This document shows positions 20,416 through 24,348 of a stretch of 24,348 nt of DNA, one piece after another. A program made the translations under genes and the position numbers. Numbering within the stretch: the stretch's first letter is position 1; every line of letters begins with the position of its first letter. This DNA is from CAZGOM01 sp964542875 (GTDB lineage: Bacteria > Planctomycetota > Phycisphaerae > Phycisphaerales > Phycisphaeraceae), in NCBI GenBank assembly GCA_964542875.1, contig CAZIWA010000082.1, positions 1 to 24,348 of the forward strand, read 5' to 3'. The notes under the pieces were generated by a model that was given only the letters and a program-made list of their open reading frames with translations, made no database searches and had not been told where the DNA came from.

Positions 20416-20808
20416 ATGCCCGCATTTCCAAGGGGTTCCCCCGTGTTACAGGTTATCACCCTTTCGCCCGTCGCCACCCAAATCCTCTCCTGTTTCACCG
20501 TCCACGTCGGGCCGTTTCGGTTCGAGGTACGGATAACCTCCAAGCCCATCGTTGACGACGACGGGGAGCCCGGCCTGGCGTGTGCCGACGAAGCCGCGGG
20601 AATCATCTGGATCAGCGCCAGCGTCCACCCGTCCAAGCGGTGGGCAGAGCTGGAGCATGAGGTTTACCACCTGCATGAATGGATCTTCGCGAAGCCCAGG
20701 ACGCCAGAAGAGCGGGCGAAGATGCACACGGCGGTAAGCTGCCAAGTGCGGCGGGATGTGATGCGGCAGGGGGGAGAGTCGGCGCTTATGGGGCTGGTGG
20801 TGGCTTGA
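20416..20808 (+). CDS. HExxH putative zinc metallopeptidase, ImmA/IrrE-like
   Basis: A 130-residue protein from the ATG at 20416 (GAGG five bases upstream; a GTG at 20443 after AAGGGG is an alternative). The core HEVYH (81-85) within RWAELEHEVYHLHEWI is the zinc-binding HExxH motif, with strand GIIWISASV before it. This order, strand then helix with HExxH, is typical of minimal gluzincin-like proteins encoded by phages, including ImmA/IrrE. The third zinc ligand is not obvious; Glu99 or Glu121 are candidates. ImmA-type proteins cleave phage repressors. No XRE repressor gene is adjacent, so the substrate is unknown. The likely promoter is at 20330. Confidence 0.6.
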   Translation: MPAFPRGSPVLQVITLSPVATQILSCFTVHVGPFRFEVRITSKPIVDDDGEPGLACADEAAGIIWISASVHPSKRWAELEHEVYHLHEWIFAKPRTPEERAKMHTAVSCQVRRDVMRQGGESALMGLVVA

Positions 20809-20880
20809 AACTGTTTGTGGAAAGAGCGTGGATTATTTGACGCGATTGCGCTACACTACAGACGCATTGGAGGTTGGATC

Positions 20881-21597
20881 ATGAGCGTGAAATGGTCTGG
20901 AAAAGTTGAACTTGGCAAAGGCGCTTACTCGATTCGGGAGGCGTCCATTTTGTTGGACATTTCGAGCCACAAGATACGCCGGTGGTTGTTTCCGGTCGAG
21001 GGCCCTAAGCCTGTTTTTACTCCCGAACTCGGACGCAGCGGAGGACGGGTTTTAACCTTCCTCGACTTAATGCAGTTGTATTCGATTGATAACTTCCAGC
21101 GCGCTGTAAAGGAATCCGATAGCGTTACGCTTAGTCTTGATCTGATTAGAAAATCTGTTTCAAGGGCCTATAGGAAATATGGAATTGACTTCCTTTTCGC
21201 AAGAAAGTACGAATTGGCCCATTTCGATGGGTCGATACTTATTAAGATTGACGACTCTATTGAGGCGCTTGCAGGGAAACGCGACGCGACGGGACAGAAG
21301 TTTATGCCCGTGGTGACGAAGTATCTTGACCGCATTGAGTTCAATAACAACGGCCTCGCAAGTAAGTTTTACTTAGCTGAAAACTTGCACGGATATAACG
21401 TGTTTATTGACCCCAAGATTAGATTCGGCGAACCTCGAATGGAGTACCGGGGCAAACCTCAGCATCTGGCAAGCGCCCTGGTTTTCGACTATTCAATCAC
21501 CAAAGACTACGAGGCCACGGCGGCGGCGTTTGAAGCGGAGCCGTTAGAGGTGCGCGCTGCCGTGGAGTTCAATAAACTTTATCCCCTGGTGGCTTGA
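20881..21597 (+). CDS. VapB45-like antitoxin with HTH and DUF433-like domain
   Basis: A 238-residue protein. The start is the ATG at 20881 (GGAGG about 10 bases upstream); the frame runs 22 codons further up but lacks a ribosome site. The N-terminal helix-turn-helix lies at about 17-37 (SIREASILLDISSHKIRRWL). The C-terminal DUF433-like domain (174-235) contains VFIDPKIRFGEPRMEYRG and a late EVRAAVEF. Both the order and size match M. tuberculosis VapB45 (Rv2018), from memory about 239 residues. It should bind and neutralise the downstream PIN-like toxin and repress the operon. Its stop and the toxin ATG overlap (TGATG). The gene is AT-richer than its neighbours, suggesting separate acquisition. 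Confidence 0.8.
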   Translation: MSVKWSGKVELGKGAYSIREASILLDISSHKIRRWLFPVEGPKPVFTPELGRSGGRVLTFLDLMQLYSIDNFQRAVKESDSVTLSLDLIRKSVSRAYRKYGIDFLFARKYELAHFDGSILIKIDDSIEALAGKRDATGQKFMPVVTKYLDRIEFNNNGLASKFYLAENLHGYNVFIDPKIRFGEPRMEYRGKPQHLASALVFDYSITKDYEATAAAFEAEPLEVRAAVEFNKLYPLVA

Positions 21598-22013
21598 TGG
21601 AGATATTCATAGATGAATGCCTTCGAGCTACTTTAGCAACGCGTTTAAGGCAGCCAGTAATTGAAGAATTAGTTAAGCTCGGAGTAGAGTCTCCGGGCGT
21701 TTTTTATGTACCTACGAAGTTTGGGCGCGGTGTTCAGGATGAAGAGTGGATACCGATGCTGACTCCAAAGTTGTCTATGGTTATATCTGCGGATTTTGGC
21801 GGTGGACCAAAACCCAAAATAACCGATCTGTGTTTAAAGCAGCGCGTCGCGCTATTCTCATTTTCAAGCCAATTGGCGCGTCAATCCGAAGATTGTCATT
21901 GTAATTTGATACTCCGGCATATTCGACGTTTCTATGACATTGCCCGGGCAGACCGGAAAATCATCTATCGAGTCAGCGAGCGTCAAGGCCAAGTTGCTTT
22001 TGTGGCGTATTAA
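21597..22013 (+). CDS. VapC45-like PIN-fold RNase toxin
   Basis: A 138-residue protein with the acidic pattern of PIN-like nucleases: MEIFIDECL (Asp7, Glu8), QDEEWIP (48-53) and VISADFGG (Asp66). VapC45 of M. tuberculosis is of nearly the same length, and the DUF433 antitoxin directly upstream supports this family (PIN-like, often called VapC45 PIN). Such toxins cleave RNA when unbalanced. A TTG one codon upstream is in frame, but the ATG at 21597, sharing its A with the antitoxin TGA, is the better start. The gene ends directly against the convergent gene at 22014 with no visible terminator. It could stabilise the phage or exclude others (inferred). Confidence 0.8.
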   Translation: MEIFIDECLRATLATRLRQPVIEELVKLGVESPGVFYVPTKFGRGVQDEEWIPMLTPKLSMVISADFGGGPKPKITDLCLKQRVALFSFSSQLARQSEDCHCNLILRHIRRFYDIARADRKIIYRVSERQGQVAFVAY

Positions 22014-22502
22014 TCACTTCTTCTCCCCATCCTCCACCACCCGCCCCGACCGCTTCGGCGTGTGCGCTGCCATGCGCCGGGGCCCTTGCTTGCGCACGTC
22101 GATCACGTCAGAGGCCTTCGGCATCGGGATCGGCGGCGGGGCGGGATCGCGGGGAGCTGGCGCCGCACCGCCGGCGGCTTCGTCGTCGGGGTCGATGCGG
22201 CCGCGAACGTCGGCGGGGCTTTGCGCGGCTGAGCCTGGGCCGGTGGCGGTAGGCGCGTCGATTGTTCCAGTCACAGATGCCAGTGCGGGCAATGGCTTCT
22301 CTGGATCGATCTCAACAGTGACGAGTTTTGACCCTGGTGTACCTAAAAACGACGCTTGAATTTCTGGTGGTTGCGAAATAAGCCAGCCTATAAGTCGTTG
22401 CGCAACGTCTTTTTGTTTACGCCCGAAACGCAAGGCCAGCGCGTTAATTGCTTCCTGATACGCCGATTCAACCGGGATGTTTTTGAATTGAGTTATCCGC
22501 AT
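22014..22502 (-). CDS. Hypothetical protein with helical N-domain and Pro/Ala-rich tail
   Basis: A 162-residue protein on the minus strand whose stop abuts the toxin stop at 22013 (tail to tail). Residues 1-55 are helical: IPVESAYQEAINALALRFG, RKQKDVAQRLIGWLI and PPEIQASFLG, possibly a small helical DNA- or protein-binding unit. The rest is low-complexity (PALASVTGTIDAPTATGPG, GGAAPAPRDPAPPPIPMPK) and then basic, RKQGPRRMAAHTPKRSGR. No known family is recognised. It is divergent from the 22662 gene and shares the palindrome-containing control region, so both may answer to the same regulator. The ribosome site is weak. Confidence 0.55.
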   Translation of the reverse strand: MRITQFKNIPVESAYQEAINALALRFGRKQKDVAQRLIGWLISQPPEIQASFLGTPGSKLVTVEIDPEKPLPALASVTGTIDAPTATGPGSAAQSPADVRGRIDPDDEAAGGAAPAPRDPAPPPIPMPKASDVIDVRKQGPRRMAAHTPKRSGRVVEDGEKK

Positions 22503-22553
22503 GGGCGATCAGAAATTTTTTTCTCTGCCTCAAGTCTTTTATTGAACGGGCTT

Positions 22554-22651
22554 TGTGTTGCAACACACAACAACGTGTTGATACTTTGCCATTGACAATG
22601 AAACTTTCCGGTTTACTCTGTGTTGCAACACGTACCAACATGTTTCAACAC
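22554..22651. promoter_or_regulatory. Palindromic operator array in a divergent promoter region
   Basis: The 12-bp palindrome GTGTTGCAACAC occurs at 22555-22566 (14 bp when flanks T and A are counted) and at 22620-22631. A degenerate copy TGTTTCAACA lies at 22641-22650, 20 bases from the second copy centre to centre. A half-site GTGTTG lies at 22575-22580. These features fill the gap between the divergent starts at 22502 and 22662. The second copy lies immediately after a promoter -10, where a repressor would block it. The regulator is unknown and not evident in this window. Confidence 0.75.
22592..22619 (+). promoter_or_regulatory. Promoter TTGACA-N16-TACTCT
   Basis: A perfect -35 TTGACA (22592-22597) and a -10-like TACTCT (22614-22619) are separated by 16 bases, pointing at the gene starting at 22662. 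The palindrome at 22620-22631 directly follows the -10 and would cover the transcription start. Confidence 0.65.
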
Positions 22652-22661
22652 GGAGACGCCC

Positions 22662-22886
22662 ATGCCAGCCAATCGCAAGACTGTGAAAAACGCCATCAAG
22701 GGAATTCGCGAGGCGGGGCGCGGGATCTGCGCCGCGATGGATGAATTATGCGCGTTGCTCAAGGACTTGGACCCGCGCGTCAAGCTGAGCCAGCAGCCTC
22801 GTAAGCATGGCGTTCGCCCTGGTGGTTCTCGTCGCAACCTCACCAAGGGTTCTGACAGCGGCAAGGACATCTGCGGTGCTGACTGA
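22662..22886 (+). CDS. Small basic hypothetical protein under palindrome control
   Basis: A 74-residue product from the ATG at 22662, ten bases after a CGGAG. The N-terminal half is helical (KTVKNAIKGIREAGRG, AAMDELCALLKDLD); the C-terminal half is basic and Gly/Ser-rich (PRKHGVRPGGSRRN). The strong promoter and operators directly upstream support expression. The last 141 bases overlap an antisense frame on the minus strand (22746-22991) that also looks codable, so its 3' half is less certain. No family is recognised; an AT-hook-like or phage regulatory peptide is possible. Confidence 0.5.
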   Translation: MPANRKTVKNAIKGIREAGRGICAAMDELCALLKDLDPRVKLSQQPRKHGVRPGGSRRNLTKGSDSGKDICGAD

Positions 22887-22991
22887 TGCGCCCGGCGTTG
22901 ATATCGCCGCGATATGAGTCTCTAGCTTTTTCGCGTGCTCTTCCATCGCCTGCGCTGTCGCCTCAATTCGCTTTTCTAAATCACTCTCCAT
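22746..22991 (-). CDS. Coiled-coil hypothetical protein antisense to the 22662 gene
   Basis: From the ATG at 22991 the product has 81 residues. GAAAGG lies seven bases upstream, a good ribosome site. It is strongly helical with heptads: MESDLEKRIEATAQAMEEHA, KLETHIAAI, then ADVLAAVRTLGEVATRT and LTRLLAQLDARVQVLEQ. The frame stays open 134 codons further upstream, but that part looks like noise. It overlaps the plus-strand gene at 22662 by 141 bases. The natural heptad and Ala/Leu pattern and the ribosome site argue for a real gene, but both strands can hardly be equally important. Function is unknown. Confidence 0.45.
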   Translation of the reverse strand: MESDLEKRIEATAQAMEEHAKKLETHIAAISTPGASVSTADVLAAVRTLGEVATRTTRANAMLTRLLAQLDARVQVLEQRA

Positions 22992-23039
22992 CTTTCGACC
23001 TTTCAAAAAAGTTTCACCCAAATTGTAACAGGCAATGCC

Positions 23040-23237
23040 ATGAAAAAGACCAATCCCACCGTGCCCGTCATTGTCGAACCCAGCACCCGCGAAACGATCA
23101 CCGTCATTTGCCGCTCGAAGAAGGGCAAAGCCCCGTCGTTCACGGTCGAAAGCGACGACCCATTTGAAGTGCGCGACGCGTTGAAAGCTGGCTTGAACCT
23201 GCTGTCTGCCCAGTCCTCCACCCCCCCCACCCCCTGA
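23040..23237 (+). CDS. Small hypothetical protein
   Basis: A 65-residue product beginning MKKTNPTVPVIVEPSTRETI and continuing with strands TVICRSKKGKAPSFTVESD and a helix PFEVRDALKAGLNLL. It is a compact alpha/beta unit resembling other small early phage proteins without a named family. AGG lies eight bases before the ATG. The C-terminus runs over an eight-C tract (23221-23228) where slippage would change the last few residues. The start faces away from the minus gene at 22991 across a 48-base gap. Confidence 0.5.
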   Translation: MKKTNPTVPVIVEPSTRETITVICRSKKGKAPSFTVESDDPFEVRDALKAGLNLLSAQSSTPPTP

Positions 23238-23331
23238 TCCCATGGCGGGCAAGGATGGCGACGGGCGTTCCGTCGTGCTGGCGAAAGCTGGCCCCGTCTT
23301 TTCCGCGCGGACGTCTTGGCCGACGACGCAC

Positions 23332-23359
23332 CCCCGGGCTTGGTTGCACAGGCCCGGGG
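23332..23359. other. Hairpin in the gene-poor gap 23238-23452
   Basis: CCCCGGGC (23332-23339) pairs with GCCCGGGG (23352-23359), extendable by a U-G and a U-A pair to a loop of eight bases. No T-run follows, so it is not a typical terminator. I see no convincing gene in 23238-23452; short frames there are Arg/Pro-rich and have no ribosome site. Confidence 0.4.
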
Positions 23360-23452
23360 CTCCGAACACTCGAATGTCTCGTTCGTTTTGCATGCCCCCA
23401 GATTACGCCGCCTCGCCTACTCACCCACGCGCAAAACACCCGGAAAATACTC

Positions 23453-23923
23453 ATGCCCGCATCCCCACTTGACATCTTGATTGACGCCCTGAATGCAGCC
23501 GAAGAAGCCAGAATCCCGCGCAAGGAACTGGCAGGGGGCTCAAAAGCGCAATATGACCGGCTGGGGCGGCTTCTGGCTGGCGACGTGTCGGCGGTTGATC
23601 TGGGGCCAGCAATCGAGCTCGCCCGCAACCTGCCCCCTGATCTTCAAGCCTCGCTGGCCCGGGCATTCTTCCCCGCCCTCCACGTCTCCACCGAAATCCC
23701 AACCGCCACGCCGGCCGACCTAGTCGACGCCACCGCAGACCTTAACACCGCCGCCGCAAGCCTCAACCACACCAGTATCCGCGTTGCCCGCGACGGCAAG
23801 GTTGACGCCCTCGAACGCCGCCAGACCTCCGCCAAAGTCGCCGCACTCCGCGCCGCCGCCGACCGCGTCGACGCCACCTTAAACGCCATACCCGCCCCCA
23901 AACCGGCACATCGCCGGAAGTAA
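23453..23923 (+). CDS. Hypothetical helical protein
   Basis: A 156-residue protein from the ATG at 23453 (the open frame extends upstream through a region with no good start). The N-terminal half (SPLDILIDALNAAEEARI, RKELAGGSKAQYDRLGRLL, DVSAVDLGPAIELARNLP) resembles small phage regulators that assemble via helices, such as CII/CP76-type proteins, but the likeness is weak. The C-terminal half is Ala-rich and helical, with DGKVDALERRQTSAKVAALR, ending in a basic tail PKPAHRRK. The product is likely an early regulatory or structural protein. No catalytic motif is visible. Confidence 0.55.
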   Translation: MPASPLDILIDALNAAEEARIPRKELAGGSKAQYDRLGRLLAGDVSAVDLGPAIELARNLPPDLQASLARAFFPALHVSTEIPTATPADLVDATADLNTAAASLNHTSIRVARDGKVDALERRQTSAKVAALRAAADRVDATLNAIPAPKPAHRRK

Positions 23924-23968
23924 TCCGCTGTCCGCAACCCCCTTCAAGCCCCAACCCAAGGAAACAAC

Positions 23969-24348
23969 ATGCCTCGCAGAATTACAACCCTAACCCAAGC
24001 ACAACGCGACCGTATGCCCGAATGGGTGAAAAAGTGGACGGAGAAAGGGCTGTGCACCGAGCCCGCCGACCGCCCCAAATTCGAGGCTGCGGCGAAACGC
24101 TGCTATGAATACGCCGGGCTGAAATGGCATGGCAACGTGGTATGGGTTGAAAGCCCGATGGTTGCCGCCTTGGCAGCCCCACGCGTCGCTTATGTGCTGG
24201 CCCTGATTAAAGAGTTGGAAAAGGTTAAGGATGTGGCTGGGGTGCACTCAGCCGTGGGCTCAGCCGTGGGCTCAGCCGTGCACTCATCCGTGCGCTCAGC
24301 CGTGCACTCAGCCGTGGGCTCAGCCGTGGGCTCATCCGTGCGCTCAGC
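23969..24348 (+). CDS. Tetrapeptide (V-x-S-A) repeat protein, 3' end cut by window; DUF6745-like N-terminus
   Basis: The ATG at 23969 follows AAGGA by six bases. The first 90 residues, MPRRITTLTQAQRDRMPEW, then WTEKGLCTEPADRPKFEAAA, CYEYAGL and VVWVESPMVAALA, match in my memory the N-terminus of DUF6745-type proteins, which occur in planctomycetes and other phyla and precede V-x-S-A-type repeats. From 24242 the sequence is repeats VHSA VGSA VGSA VHSS VRSA VHSA VGSA VGSS VRS, running to the edge. The frame stays open. A repetitive beta or helical solenoid is likely. Function is unknown. The repeat is at DNA level a 12-bp minisatellite and may vary in copy number. Confidence 0.7.
   Translation, partial: MPRRITTLTQAQRDRMPEWVKKWTEKGLCTEPADRPKFEAAAKRCYEYAGLKWHGNVVWVESPMVAALAAPRVAYVLALIKELEKVKDVAGVHSAVGSAVGSAVHSSVRSAVHSAVGSAVGSSVRS
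24242..24348 (+). repeat. 12-bp coding minisatellite (GTG NNC TCA KCC)
   Basis: Nine tandem 12-bp units, the last incomplete at the window edge. Only the second codon (CAC, GGC, CGC) and the fourth (GCC or TCC) change. Units 1-5 read H-A, G-A, G-A, H-S, R-A; units 6-9 read H-A, G-A, G-S, R-A. This points to a higher-order repeat made by slippage or unequal exchange. There are no spacers, so it is not a CRISPR. Confidence 0.9.

Noticed and set aside
20280..20636. 118-residue minus-strand frame opposite the HExxH gene
   Set aside because: No recognisable motif and it covers the promoter-repeat region; the plus-strand HExxH frame is better supported.
20829..20862. Promoter for the toxin-antitoxin operon using TTGACG at 20837 and TACACT at 20852
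   Set aside because: Only nine bases separate the two hexamers. TACACT may be a -10 with a very weak -35 (TGGATT), but this was too weak to list.
22992..23393. N-terminal extension of the minus-strand coiled-coil gene
   Set aside because: This upstream part of the frame is low in structure, contains a poly-Gly artefact opposite the C-tract and overlaps the 23040 gene; the ATG at 22991 has a good ribosome site.
23242..23472. 76-residue frame from the ATG at 23242
   Set aside because: Arg/Pro/His-rich shadow-like composition, no ribosome site, and it overlaps the better-supported gene at 23453.
24242..24348. Possible CRISPR array or non-coding tandem repeat
   Set aside because: Units are contiguous 12-mers with no spacers and are in frame with an upstream coding sequence.
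24242..24348. Possible diversity-generating retroelement variable region
   Set aside because: No reverse transcriptase, template repeat or A-specific substitution pattern is seen; variation follows whole codons in a tandem repeat.

Overview
The window reads as about 24 kb of a tailed, HK97-like siphovirus or prophage. GC is high (about 60% by eye) except for one AT-richer toxin-antitoxin module. The host is most likely a planctomycete, perhaps in the Phycisphaerae. That rests on a secreted protein with PTTQPA-type linkers, a short secreted CxxC-rich protein ending in ATQP, and a protein with V-x-S-A tetrapeptide repeats. It is an inference from protein style, not a database result. I saw no rRNA, tRNA, CRISPR array, integrase or IS element.

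Layout. (1) 1-1993: an Asp-box (BNR) adhesin, cut by the window edge, and a coupled accessory tail protein. (2) 1997-7010: packaging and head maturation: HNH endonuclease, TerS (P27 type), TerL, a 50-residue membrane protein fitted exactly between TerL and portal, portal, and prohead protease. (3) 7011-18278: the rest of the late operon, all on the plus strand. It holds a structured RNA leader, major capsid protein, probable decoration protein, gp6-like connector, head-tail joining protein, gp10-like protein, DUF3168-type tail completion protein, two tandem tail-tube paralogues, a G/GT tail-chaperone pair joined by a programmed -1 frameshift, tape measure, four tail-tip or fibre proteins without canonical family signatures, and a small membrane-anchored coiled-coil protein. 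Many genes overlap by 1-8 bases or are separated by a few bases, so translation is probably coupled. (4) 18291-20237: five short minus-strand genes (two secreted, one membrane-anchored, two tandem paralogues) that look like accessory cargo. (5) 20238-24348: an HExxH protein behind a promoter with direct repeats, a VapBC45-like toxin-antitoxin pair, a divergent regulatory region with repeated GTGTTGCAACAC palindromes, several small unknown genes (two overlapping antisense), and a repeat protein running off the right edge.

The head and tail genes form one assembly line: HNH plus terminase cut and pump DNA through the portal into a capsid matured by the S78 protease; connectors close the head; tail tube, chaperones and tape measure build the tail; fibres bind the host. 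The clearest unusual points are a textbook -1 frameshift cassette (slippery AAAAAAC, 5-nt spacer, strong stem), a beta-rich module inserted into two unrelated structural proteins, a long three-tier hairpin before the capsid gene, the palindrome-controlled divergent promoter region, and the 12-bp coding minisatellite at the right edge. No recognisable endolysin or integrase is present here.
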